From assembly GCF_019933155.2 (NCBI RefSeq), contig NZ_OK052578.1:186001-250000 (forward strand): DNA of 64,000 nt, written 5' to 3'. The position numbers were made by a program, and so were the translations under genes. The notes beneath the pieces were generated by a model that did not search any database, was not told the DNA's origin, and saw only the letters and a list, made by a program, of their open reading frames with translations. Below are positions 54,149 to 62,967 of this stretch, piece after piece. Positions within the stretch are counted from its first letter, which is position 1. Each line of letters starts with the position of its first letter. This DNA is from Metabacillus dongyingensis (GTDB lineage: Bacteria > Bacillota > Bacilli > Bacillales > Bacillaceae).

Positions 54149-55048
54149 ATGATTACTGTAACTTTTTATAAAGATAATCAGTTAAGGTTTGGTGTGAAAA
54201 CGGATAAAGGAATTCTTGACGTAGAAGCTGCAATTGCAAAGTTTCCTGAATTAGACGATACCCCTATATCTGTTCCAGAGCTTATTTCTAAAGGTGAGAA
54301 AGGAAAGCAAGCGTTAGCAAGAATAGTTGATAGGGCTTATCATGAGGGGGATTTATTCTATTCGGAGGATTCATTGATATTTGGGCCATGTGTACCCGAA
54401 CCGCAAAAAATAGTTTGTGTCGGGCTTAACTATAAAAAACATGCAGATGAATGTAAGATGGAGTATCCGACAGCACCCCTTTTGTTTAGCAAATTTAATA
54501 ATACGCTTACCGGTCATGGAACAGATATTCCTTTACCAGAAAAATCATCTCAAGTTGATTATGAAGCCGAATTAGCCATTGTTATTGGTAAACAGGCGAA
54601 GAATGTTAGACAGGAAGAAGCGCTCTCTTATGTTTATGGTTACTGCAATGCTAATGCTTTGTCTGCTAGAGACTTGCAATTCAAAACCCCTCAATGGTTA
54701 CTTGGGAAGACATGTGATGGATTTTGCCCTATAGGTCCATATCTTGTCAGTGCTGAGGAAGTAGGGAATCCGAACAATTTGCATATCCGCTCAATCGTAA
54801 ACGGGGTAGTACGACAAGATTCCTCTACTTCAGATATGATTTTCTTTTGTGATGAAATTGTAAGTTATATTTCCGATCATATGACGCTTTACCCAGGGGA
54901 TTTAATACTGACTGGAACTCCTGAAGGAGTTATTGCAGGTTATCCTGAGGAAAAGAAAGTTTGGTTAAAAGATCGTGACGAGGTAACGATTGAGGTTGAA
55001 AAGTTGGGGTGTTTGACAAATACATTAAGAAAAATAAATAAATATTAG
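54149..55048 (+). CDS. FAH-family hydrolase/isomerase
   Basis: 299 residues of the fumarylacetoacetate hydrolase family. The start of the catalytic domain is KIVCVGLNYKKHADE at about residue 87. Metal-binding motifs are VDYEAELAIVIGKQAKNV and the segment around CNANALSARDLQ, where the family usually has N-D-xS-ARD. The end has LYPGDLILTGTPEGV. It differs from the first FAH gene and resembles YcgM/ureidoglycolate lyase/diketo-acid hydrolase types. The ribosome site GAGGGGG precedes ATG. It probably acts on a keto acid intermediate of the same locus. Confidence 0.85.
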   Translation: MITVTFYKDNQLRFGVKTDKGILDVEAAIAKFPELDDTPISVPELISKGEKGKQALARIVDRAYHEGDLFYSEDSLIFGPCVPEPQKIVCVGLNYKKHADECKMEYPTAPLLFSKFNNTLTGHGTDIPLPEKSSQVDYEAELAIVIGKQAKNVRQEEALSYVYGYCNANALSARDLQFKTPQWLLGKTCDGFCPIGPYLVSAEEVGNPNNLHIRSIVNGVVRQDSSTSDMIFFCDEIVSYISDHMTLYPGDLILTGTPEGVIAGYPEEKKVWLKDRDEVTIEVEKLGCLTNTLRKINKY

Positions 55049-55272
55049 TCTCATAATGTGATCTAGGAGAAAACGGGGGCGGTGCATTCATTGCTTGCTT
55101 TTTGTTTACAGGGTTTTCTAAGCGCAGAACGTTTTAATATCTGTACCATCTGCTTTGAATAGACTTGCATTCATAGTAGAAACTCGGAAAAACAATGTAC
55201 TTGTGTAGTGAGACATCGGTAATTTTATAGATACATATAGTTATATAAAAGATGGTGGGGAAGTTCAAATTC

Positions 55273-55518
55273 ATGATTGTCCAGATTATGTATAAATGGT
55301 TTCAATATGTTTGTTTATCATGTGGTGAAAAGCCGACTTAAGAAGATTTAACAACTTGTGATGGACCAGTTTAAAATGGAATAATTGTATATAGAAAGTA
55401 TGAATCTGATGCACATTTTTGTCACCATTGTATCGATTACTTTAATAATTCATATTTAATCGAGGATATGAGCATTATTGAGGATTTTCCGGCTAATTTT
55501 ATTAACTTGTTTACATAA
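55273..55518 (+). pseudogene. Cysteine-pair protein with two in-frame TAA codons
   Basis: One continuous frame reads MIVQIMYKWFQYVCLSCGEK, then PT-stop-EDLTTCDGPV-stop, then NGIIVYRKYESDAHFCHHCI and IEDFPANFINLFT. TAA stands at 55339 and 55372. CLSCG and CHHC suggest a zinc-ribbon-like fold. There are no frameshifts, only the two stops, so decay is recent or the stops are read through. A terminator follows at 55536-55561 (GAGCAGCA/TGCTGCTC). The rest of 55049-55748 is empty apart from a TAGTAGAAACTCGG string at 55177. Confidence 0.6.
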
Positions 55519-55748
55519 TGAACCTTATTTTCAGTGAGCAGCAGTAATGCTGCTCTTTTTGTAGAAGAAAGTTTATAGTGCAGGATATTAACAGTGATGT
55601 GCTGCGTATACGGAATTTGTAAAAGGTAGATTTTTGTCGAAAAATTTCACACCTTATTATGTTGAATTTTGTAATAAATATATTACGTTTTAACTGGTAT
55701 AAAAGTATAATATAGAAGTTTGCTAGATTATAAACAGGGGGATCTTTT

Positions 55749-56717
55749 ATGAAAAAAACAATTGTATTATCAGCTCTATTTGCTTTGAGCCTACCTTTTG
55801 CTCAGGCAAGTGCAGCCGAAACAGCACCTACTTACCGTTATGCAGGAGAGGACCGCTTTAAAACATCAGTAGCACTTGCTGATGAATGGGTGGAATCAGA
55901 TGTAGCTGTACTTGCAACTGGAAGAAACTATCCGGATGCCTTAAGTGCAACTCCGCTTGCAGCTAAGCATGAAGCACCATTGCTGTTAACAGATAAAAAT
56001 GCTGTTCCAAGCAGCGTTATTACGAAGTTAAAAGAACTTGGCGTGACGAAGGTTTACCTGATCGGCGGAACTGGCGTTATCTCAACTGCTGTTGAGACGC
56101 AGCTGAAAAATGCAGGAGTAAACACAATTACACGTATTGCTGGAATTGACAGATATGATACATCTGTAAAAGTGGCGAAAGAGGTAGGAATTGAAGCAGG
56201 AGGTCTTGTGGTAGCTTCAGGTGAGAATTACCCTGATGCGTTATCCATTGCACCGGTCGCCGGGATTATCCAATCCCCAATTCTGTTAACTCGAAGCACA
56301 GATCTTCCGGGTGTCGTTAAAAATTATGTCAAATCAGCAGATGCAGATTTCGCCATTGTTGCGGGCGGATCAGCAGTCGTATCAGAGAAAGCTACAGAAA
56401 CATTGCCGGAAACGATTAGACTTGGCGGAAGTAACCGTTATGCGACAAATAGCCAAATTGTAGACTTTGCAGTTCAAGAGGGTATCTATGATATGGATTA
56501 TCCATTCATTGCTACAGGAACAAACTTCCCGGATGCTCTTTCTGCTTCAGCCCTTGCAGCCGGCTGGTTCAACGGTGTGATTCTGACAGATCCAAACGAG
56601 CCTAAAGCGACAACAAAACAGACAGTACAGAAATATGCAGACCTAGCTGAAGAATATGAAATTGTCGGCGGCGTAAATGCATTGCCTGAAACTACGATTG
56701 CAAAACTTTTTCAATAA
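55749..56717 (+). CDS. Secreted protein of three cell wall binding type 2 repeats
   Basis: 322 residues. The signal peptide ends near ASAAE (about 23). Then come three CWB2 repeats of about 95 residues, each opening with a R(Y/F)(A/D/K)TS-type motif (AGEDRFKTSVALADEW, AGIDRYDTSVKVAKEV, GGSNRYATNSQIVDFA) and containing NYPDAL(S) and a GG motif before a hydrophobic strand. CWB2 trimers anchor proteins to cell-wall polymers. No catalytic domain is attached, unlike LytC-type amidases. The ribosome site GGGGGATC precedes ATG. Confidence 0.92.
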   Translation: MKKTIVLSALFALSLPFAQASAAETAPTYRYAGEDRFKTSVALADEWVESDVAVLATGRNYPDALSATPLAAKHEAPLLLTDKNAVPSSVITKLKELGVTKVYLIGGTGVISTAVETQLKNAGVNTITRIAGIDRYDTSVKVAKEVGIEAGGLVVASGENYPDALSIAPVAGIIQSPILLTRSTDLPGVVKNYVKSADADFAIVAGGSAVVSEKATETLPETIRLGGSNRYATNSQIVDFAVQEGIYDMDYPFIATGTNFPDALSASALAAGWFNGVILTDPNEPKATTKQTVQKYADLAEEYEIVGGVNALPETTIAKLFQ

Positions 56718-56729
56718 TAATGGATTACA

Positions 56730-56759
56730 AAGCTCTGATGAATGATCAGGGCTTTTTTC
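56730..56759 (+). terminator. Terminator of the CWB2 gene
   Basis: AAGCTCTGAT/ATCAGGGCTT stem with a T6 tail. The gap 56760-57053 shows no gene. Confidence 0.8.
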
Positions 56760-57053
56760 TATTTGTCTGGAGCTTTTGGAAAATAAAAAAGCATGGAAGT
56801 TAGGAACTCAGCATGCTTCAAACTTATTCATTTGGCGGATGATAGATGCTTTGGGGATTCAGCTCGAGATTGACAAACGAGGATTTAACAGACCTCCATC
56901 CTATGGAATGCAAACCAAAACGGGGACAGGATCTTACACAGCTTAAAGTTAGTCGCTTAAATATCTTGCGATGAACCTACCACCGGTGTGTCTTTTTGAC
57001 GGAAGCTAGTCAAGATCTACAAGAGTCAAGTAAACAAAACTTAGCAAGGATGA

Positions 57054-57088
57054 AAAAGGCTGCAGAAAAAGGGAACAGCCTTTTTCAA
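57054..57088 (-). terminator. Terminator of the Rieske-domain gene
   Basis: AAAAAGGCTG/CAGCCTTTTT-type stem immediately after the minus-strand stop; works in both directions. Confidence 0.75.
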
Positions 57089-57095
57089 AAATCAA

Positions 57096-58859
57096 TCATT
57101 CTTCTTCAAAAAGCTTTTCTCCTTCATGGAGTCTCATCGCAATCCGAACTGTGTGCGGCATTTCTCTTGCGGTAGGGGCATGACCTGCAAGGTATCTTGT
57201 CATCGCGAGAATCATCGTTTCCTGTGCTCGTTCTGATAATGACGATTCTTCTCCAGCCCAATAATCATGCTCAACGACACCTGCTTCATACATTTGGAAA
57301 GAATGAAATTCAGCGTCCTCTCGAAGCAAGGAATGACCGAGTATGTTGAAGAGGGGGGCTTTTTCTCCGCCGCCCACTAAATACGTCATTACCCAACGAG
57401 CAGCTTCTGTCACTTGCTGCTGTTTATTCATGATTTCCAATAATTCTGAAGGATCATGAGGTGTTTTTACAGCTTCAGCGGGTTGTGGTTTTCTAGCAGT
57501 AGGCATGTTTAGGAAACGATCAAGATAAACACTCATTGCACCATGGAATAGAGCACGTGTCAATTCCACAGTTGTGGAACGTCGCAAGCTTTGGTGTACC
57601 GCATGTGTATGGGTGAACGTATGAAGTACAGTAATCCAATCATTGAAATCATTTTGTGTATGGAAGCGCGCAATTCTTTCAGCTGCAGCTAATGAAACCA
57701 ATTGTGCTAACCGAACAGGTGTGACACCAGACTCAAGAGCTTGCATCATCATCTGGATCGTTTCAATCGGCTGGTCAGATAAGAGCTGTTCAACCAATGC
57801 ATTTTCATCAAAATCGGCTACTTCTATTGACTTTCCAGCTTTGATGGTGTCTTCTAGTTTTTCAAAAGCTTCGTTTAATGGTTTGACAAGGTTGACTGGA
57901 GATTGCCAGCTATGGGATTCCTCGCTCCGAGACACGTTTGAAATACCAGGCAACAATGAAGTCAACACATAGGGACGATATTCTTCTCCGATGTGTTCCA
58001 AAATCTCAAACGCCTTGTTATGGAAGTCAAGTGTATGTCCCGTATTGATATAAAAGTGATCCGTTACTGCCGCCATCATCATGTCCGCTAATTGTACATC
58101 CGTGCTACCTGATTCCATAGCTGTCAACAAAACACGCTCAGCACCTTGTGCATCACGGACCTCCACACAATGCCGGTACCACTTTGCAAGCTGTTCGACA
58201 GATTGGTTTTCCATCTCATTCGTCACCGGCAATGATCCTAGTAAAAAGCGTGTTCCCATACCAGAGCTTTCACGAGCTACATGGACCAGACCTTGATACA
58301 AGGCAAGAATCTGACCTGTTTTGTCCAGTTTAGGTAATATGTTCGTCATCGCTGTTAAAATCGTCAGACCAGAACGCCATCCACTTTGTCGATGCTTTGT
58401 TCCGAACTCCACGCCAACTTTTGCGATTTCGCTAGTGGAGATCCCCGCTTCTACTAGACCGACAACTGCTTTAGCGATGACTAAGCTTAAGCTTTGCTCT
58501 AGACCTTCTCGGAGTCGTTGCTGTAATTTTTCAACGGTTACTTTATGGTGTGGTTTCGGCTTCACCCAAACTTCTCCGTCCTTTACCTCTACAGGGTAGG
58601 TAGGCACGTCATCCGCCCAAGGATCGAGCGTGCCACCGCTCTTTACATCAAATCGAGCATGATGCCAGTGACAAGTCAGAATTCCATCACATAGGCTACC
58701 CATATGTAAAGGAAAACCCATGTGCGGACAACGGTTATCGACAGCATGTAATTCACCTTCATGTAGAAATACAGCTATACCGTGTTTACCGCCCTTAACA
58801 ACTTTTGCACCATCATTCTTCAACGTCTCAAGTTGGCCAACATGTATTGCCTCTGCCAA
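57096..58859 (-). CDS. Rieske [2Fe-2S] domain fused to a large helical domain
   Basis: About 587 residues. The first roughly 105 are a Rieske ferredoxin-like domain with both cluster motifs: CPHMGFPLHMG (Cys, His) and CHWHHARFD (Cys, His), in a setting like dioxygenase ferredoxins. The remaining roughly 480 residues are helical, with no recognised catalytic motif but conserved-looking His-rich stretches (TVLHTFTHTHAVHQSLRRS, FNILGHSLLREDAEFHSFQM). No reductase or oxygenase is nearby. TTG at 58859 is nine bases from GGAGA; GTG at 58868 nearly touches it. Monocistronic. The role is unknown. Confidence 0.85.
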   Translation of the reverse strand: MAEAIHVGQLETLKNDGAKVVKGGKHGIAVFLHEGELHAVDNRCPHMGFPLHMGSLCDGILTCHWHHARFDVKSGGTLDPWADDVPTYPVEVKDGEVWVKPKPHHKVTVEKLQQRLREGLEQSLSLVIAKAVVGLVEAGISTSEIAKVGVEFGTKHRQSGWRSGLTILTAMTNILPKLDKTGQILALYQGLVHVARESSGMGTRFLLGSLPVTNEMENQSVEQLAKWYRHCVEVRDAQGAERVLLTAMESGSTDVQLADMMMAAVTDHFYINTGHTLDFHNKAFEILEHIGEEYRPYVLTSLLPGISNVSRSEESHSWQSPVNLVKPLNEAFEKLEDTIKAGKSIEVADFDENALVEQLLSDQPIETIQMMMQALESGVTPVRLAQLVSLAAAERIARFHTQNDFNDWITVLHTFTHTHAVHQSLRRSTTVELTRALFHGAMSVYLDRFLNMPTARKPQPAEAVKTPHDPSELLEIMNKQQQVTEAARWVMTYLVGGGEKAPLFNILGHSLLREDAEFHSFQMYEAGVVEHDYWAGEESSLSERAQETMILAMTRYLAGHAPTAREMPHTVRIAMRLHEGEKLFEEE

Positions 58860-58868
58860 TGAACACAC

Positions 58869-59352
58869 TCTCCTTTAAAAGTTCATCCTTCCAACACAGC
58901 TTCTTAATTTCTATGATGATCATTATCTACTACTTTATATTAATTATAAAAAAGTGTAATCCTTCATAAGTTGAAAATTTTCTCATCCAAAAGTCTGAGA
59001 TTGTTGAAACATCTTATTTGGAGGGTTTAGACAACTTGTAAATGTATCTGATGATGATAATGAAAACCATATCCCGAAAAAGGAGTACGCATGTGACCAT
59101 TGTGGGCTATGGACCAGTAAACCGATGTCAGCATCTCACAAAATCATCATGATCAGAGTGATCGCAATGATAAATGATAAACGCATGAGACCATTTAATA
59201 CAGATAGGGCAACAAGGACAAGGAAAGTGAAAATAGGAATACCGATCAATGATGAAGCGGATCAAACCAATCATTAAAAAAATATGGATGTGAAAAATAG
59301 TCTATCCTTTTCTTCTTCACTAATTTAAGGGAGGGTTTTTTATAGTAGGTAA
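58869..59352. other. Intergenic region with unassigned coding traces
   Basis: A + strand frame from about 59043 (MYLMMIMKTISRKRSTHVTI) and a neighbouring frame containing ACDHCGLW show a coding-like texture, but neither can be assigned. No intact gene. Confidence 0.35.
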
Positions 59353-59898
59353 CTATACAATTCTCTCTAACAAATCCCCCACTTTTTCTGCCATGACACG
59401 AGGTGGATAAGGCATCCCATTCTTTAACCACCATTCCACTACTCCAACGTAAGCATTTGCTACAAATTGAACAATTACATCTTCATTTTGACCATAATTT
59501 TTTCCTTTTGTTATGTCCACATCTTTCTTGAACTCTTCGATATTAAACTTAAGGAACTGACTACGAAAATATGGAGCTCCTTCACTCGCCAGCATCGTCG
59601 AAAAGAATAAATAATTACTCTTAAAGTATTCCATACAGTGTACAGTCGATTCAATATAATCCATTTCAGTTGCCGACTCACAAAAATTACTCATGTTGTT
59701 TATATGTTCTTCCATGATCTTATCTAACAGATCAAATTTATCCAAGTAATGAAGATAGATGGTTCCCCGGTTCACATTCGCCCTGTCGGCAATATCCTGA
59801 ATGGTTATGTCATCAAAACTTTTTTCAGACATCAATTCGATCAGAGCCTTTTTAATGGCTTCCTGGCTTTTGGTTATTCTTCTATCTACTTTTGGCAA
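59353..59898 (-). CDS. TetR/AcrR family transcriptional regulator
   Basis: 181 residues. The N-terminal TetR helix-turn-helix has ITKSQEAIKKALIELMSEKS and IQDIADRANVNRGTIYLHYL. The remainder is a TetR_C-type ligand domain like those of DhaS-type regulators (SNYLFFSTMLASEG, VQFVANAYVGVVEWWLKNGM). The start is TTG after GGTGA. It is divergent from a secreted hydrolase gene, with two related palindromes between them that probably serve both promoters. Confidence 0.9.
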   Translation of the reverse strand: MPKVDRRITKSQEAIKKALIELMSEKSFDDITIQDIADRANVNRGTIYLHYLDKFDLLDKIMEEHINNMSNFCESATEMDYIESTVHCMEYFKSNYLFFSTMLASEGAPYFRSQFLKFNIEEFKKDVDITKGKNYGQNEDVIVQFVANAYVGVVEWWLKNGMPYPPRVMAEKVGDLLERIV

Positions 59899-59948
59899 TG
59901 TTTGGTCACCAGACTTTCCTAAAGATAATCAACAATTTTTATTGGTTT

Positions 59949-59962
59949 GTTGAGTAATCAAC
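59949..59962. promoter_or_regulatory. Palindromic operator candidate 1 (TetR)
   Basis: GTTGAGTAATCAAC, 5-bp arms, 51 bp upstream of the TetR start; followed by a further GTTGATT half at about 59970. Confidence 0.6.
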
Positions 59963-60022
59963 GAATTGCGTTGATTTAACCATTGAGAGCATCGTATTTC
60001 TATTTAATAATTATAAACAGAT

Positions 60023-60036
60023 GTTGATTAATCAAT
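60023..60036. promoter_or_regulatory. Palindromic operator candidate 2 (TetR)
   Basis: GTTGATTAATCAAT, same pattern as candidate 1, about 100 bp upstream of the hydrolase start. Confidence 0.6.
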
Positions 60037-60135
60037 CAATGATGCTTTTCTTTTTTGAACGAAGTCAATGTACACCATGATAGTCACAAAAGAATTATTT
60101 TCAAATCAAAAATAAGAAAGGGTGTTATTTTTAAA

Positions 60136-61221
60136 ATGAAAAAAAAATCTATTATCACACGTGTACTCACAGTGATAGCACTGGGCTTGCTTTTATCCGC
60201 AACCATCGTTGCATCCAAGACCGGCGCTAGTGATGCATACACGCCGGACATGTCCAATGGAGCAGACAACTTTTACAAAAGCAACAAGGTAACCATGAAG
60301 AAGGTTGAGTTTAAAAATCAATACAACATGAAAGTTGCAGGGAATCTTTTTATTCCTAAAGGTTTGAAGAAGAACACCAAAAATCCTGCGATCATTGTCG
60401 GGCATCCTATGGGCGCAGTAAAAGAACAAAGTGCGAATCTGTATGCCACTAAAATGGCTGAACGGGGATTCGTTACTTTGTCCTTGGATTTGTCTTTCTG
60501 GGGAGAAAGTGAGGGTCACCCTCGCAACGCTGTTTCCCCGGATATCTATGCCGAGGATTTCAGTGCTGCGGTGGATTTCCTGGGCACCCGGCCGTTTGTT
60601 GACAGGGATCGGATTGGTGTTCTCGGGATTTGTGGCAGCGGGAGCTTTGCCATCAGCGCAGCCAAGATCGACCCGCGCATGAAAGCCATTGCGACAGTCA
60701 GTATGTACGACATGGGTGCCGCCAATCGTAACGGGCTTAAACACTCACAGACTCTCGAGCAGAGAAAGAAAATTCTCGAAGAGGCAGCGGAACAACGCTA
60801 TGTGGAGTTCACAGGCGGTAAAACCAAATACACCAGTGGGACAGTACATGAACTAAATGAAAACTCTACCGCCATTGAACGTGAGTTTTATGACTTCTAC
60901 CGCACTCCAAGAGGTGAATACACTCCAAAGGGCTCGTCACCTGAACTCACGACACACCCGACGCTGACGAGTAACGTCAAGTTCATGAATTTCTACCCGT
61001 TCGAAGACATAGAGACGATTTCTCCTCGTCCAATGCTTTTCATTACAGGTGAAAACGCTCATTCCAGAGAGTTCAGCGAAGACGCCTACAAGCTGGCGGG
61101 CGAACCGAAGGAACTCTACATTGTTCCGGGCGCAGGTCATGTGGATCTGTACGACCGGGTGAATTTAATCCCTTTTGACAAGCTCGAGTCCTTCTTCAAA
61201 GAAAATCTAAAGAAAAAATAA
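60136..61221 (+). CDS. Secreted or membrane-anchored alpha/beta hydrolase (dienelactone hydrolase/YcjY-like)
   Basis: 361 residues. An N-terminal signal segment (VLTVIALGLLLSATIVASKT) is followed by KVAGNLFIPKGL-type strands, an oxyanion region GHPMGAVKEQ, and the nucleophile elbow GVLGICGSGSFAISAA. There Cys takes the place of the usual Ser. Asp in LFITGENAHS/SRE context and His in VPGAGHVDLYD complete the triad. ATG at 60136 has GAAAGGGTG; the longer frame from 60055 would place 27 residues before the signal. Probably controlled by the divergent TetR. Substrate unknown. Confidence 0.87.
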   Translation: MKKKSIITRVLTVIALGLLLSATIVASKTGASDAYTPDMSNGADNFYKSNKVTMKKVEFKNQYNMKVAGNLFIPKGLKKNTKNPAIIVGHPMGAVKEQSANLYATKMAERGFVTLSLDLSFWGESEGHPRNAVSPDIYAEDFSAAVDFLGTRPFVDRDRIGVLGICGSGSFAISAAKIDPRMKAIATVSMYDMGAANRNGLKHSQTLEQRKKILEEAAEQRYVEFTGGKTKYTSGTVHELNENSTAIEREFYDFYRTPRGEYTPKGSSPELTTHPTLTSNVKFMNFYPFEDIETISPRPMLFITGENAHSREFSEDAYKLAGEPKELYIVPGAGHVDLYDRVNLIPFDKLESFFKENLKKK

Positions 61222-61280
61222 GGCTTGTGTTGAAGATCGTAGAGAGCTTTGCGTGCCAATGGTAATTTGAGTGAAACCAC

Positions 61281-61322
61281 TGTGTGAATCCTGCCTATCT
61301 TGTCGGGATTCACACTTTTTTG
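61281..61322 (+). terminator. Terminator of the hydrolase gene
   Basis: GTGTGAATCC/GGATTCACAC perfect 10-bp stem with a T6 tail. Confidence 0.88.
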
Positions 61323-61545
61323 TCTGAATTGAATTCCATACGCAATGTAGATTTGAAGGATGTTGTTAATCATTACCATATGCTGGAGTTTTTTATGCTT
61401 TAACGAATAGAAAAGAAGTCAGTATGAAAGTAATTCCCTTACCATCTAAAGATAACGATATTCAACTTGGATTACTGGTCAGATAGAAACCAAGTCACGA
61501 TGAATTTACGGGACAATAAAACGAAATTATGAGGAGGAAAACGGG

Positions 61546-61700
61546 ATAAAAAAACGATTATTTCATTTATTTGCATTACTGCTAGTTCTGATACAAAGGA
61601 CATGTCTCAACAAGAAGAGAATGCCTCTGGTGCAAAATCTGGGGAAATGGTCGTAAAAGCTTTCAATTTAAAATGCCTCATCGTTTTGAGGTATTTAATA
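61546..61700 (+). pseudogene. Probable decayed lipoprotein gene
   Basis: After a strong GAGGAGG site a signal-like KKRLFHLFALLLVLI appears, but the start codon is ATA and a frame change is needed to reach DTKDMSQQEENASGAKSGEM. It resembles the beginning of the neighbouring cyclophilin-like lipoproteins. The rest is absent. Confidence 0.4.
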
Positions 61701-61766
61701 CTAAAAGTAAGTTAATGGTAATGTTTGTATATTTAACTTATATGCAAATACACTAGGGGGATTTTA

Positions 61767-62336
61767 ATGAAAAAGAACGTTCAACGGATACTGTTATCAC
61801 TCATGGTATCCTCAATATTATTAACAGCTTGCAATAACAGGACCAATGAAGAAAACACAAGCAGCGAAGAAAATTTGACTACCCATCAAAGCAGCAAACA
61901 AGGAGTGACAGCTGATGAATCAAACAACGGGGATAGCCAAGATTCTACACTTGATAATGAAGGGTCAGATGCTATGGAAGATATAAGAATAAAATTAACA
62001 TTTAACAACCAAGAAGTCATTGTCAACATGGATGATAATCCAACAAGTAAGGATTTTTTATCATTACTCCCACTTACATTAACATTTGAAGATTATGCAG
62101 GAACGGAAAAAATTAGTTATCCATCAGATAAATTATCTACTGAAGAGGCACCATCAGGAATTGACCCTGCAGTTGGAGACTTCACTTATTATGCTCCATG
62201 GGGGAATTTAGCTATATATTATAAGGATTTTGGCTATTCAAATGGGCTTATTAAACTAGGGGAAATTGAATCTGGCATAGAAAAGCTTGAAAATCTTAAC
62301 GGCGATTTTACAGTGGAAATTGAAAAAATGGATTAA
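61767..62336 (+). CDS. Cyclophilin-like fold lipoprotein
   Basis: 189 residues. The signal and lipobox are LLSLMVSSILLTAC (Cys22), followed by a low-complexity Ser/Glu/Asn linker. The C-terminal cyclophilin-like domain (residues about 72-189) has IRIKLTFNNQEVIVNMDDNP and DFLSLLPLTLTFEDYAGTEK. GDFTYYAPWGNLAIYYKDFG and SNGLIKLGEIESGIE close it. The ribosome site GGGGG precedes ATG. Family members are found with redox and quinone genes; no function is proven. It is followed by a decayed paralogue. Confidence 0.85.
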   Translation: MKKNVQRILLSLMVSSILLTACNNRTNEENTSSEENLTTHQSSKQGVTADESNNGDSQDSTLDNEGSDAMEDIRIKLTFNNQEVIVNMDDNPTSKDFLSLLPLTLTFEDYAGTEKISYPSDKLSTEEAPSGIDPAVGDFTYYAPWGNLAIYYKDFGYSNGLIKLGEIESGIEKLENLNGDFTVEIEKMD

Positions 62337-62446
62337 ATGTAGTGCTGCTATTCATTTCAAGACTTCAATTCAATTCTCTTCAAAGCAAACTGTATTCCTT
62401 GTTGATTAGTTCTGAAATGATTTTCGAAAGATAGAGGTGAGTGAAG

Positions 62447-62871
62447 TTGAAAAAAATTTTAGCGGTATTTTTCTGGCAATACTTATAATTGAGGGCTGTT
62501 CTGAGAATGAACAACAAACTACAGTTTATGAACGTAAAAATTATTTAGATGAGCTAAAAAATCAAAGATACGAAGTACTAGCTTAAAACCTTGAGGATTC
62601 CTTGGTCTATATCTATATCATCTTCAATCAGTACAAAACTTGGGCACCCTCTGTAATCGATTATTATGATGGTAAATTGTACGTGACAGAAAGTGCACTA
62701 TCTGGTCGTGTTCCTTCGGCTGGAGATTTCGATTATTATGCCCCTTGGATTGACGTAACTATATTTTATGAAGATTGGCGTTATTCAGAGGGGCTTATTA
62801 AACTAGGAATGATCGAATCTGGAGTAGAGAAATTTCTAGATATCAACAGTGATTTTACAGTTGCAATTTAA
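62447..62871 (+). pseudogene. Decayed paralogue of the cyclophilin-like lipoprotein
   Basis: TTG start with AGAGGTGAG, LKKILAVFF, then a frameshift to AILIIEGCSENEQQTT and a stop at 62583. The C-terminal part from 62602 reads SAGDFDYYAPWIDVTIFYED, RYSEGLIKLGMIESGVEKFL, clearly parallel to the upstream gene. The middle of the domain is missing. Confidence 0.8.
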
Positions 62872-62967
62872 AAAGCTGACTATTTGATAAAGGAAAATAG
62901 CTCCTTTAATAACTCACCTTTACGCAGCTAGAAAATGACACTTTCCTGAAAGAAGGGAATCTATTTT

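Noticed and set aside
60193..60744. Minus-strand 183-codon frame over the secreted hydrolase
   Set aside because: Complement of a gene with clear catalytic motifs; the frame has no start context or domain.
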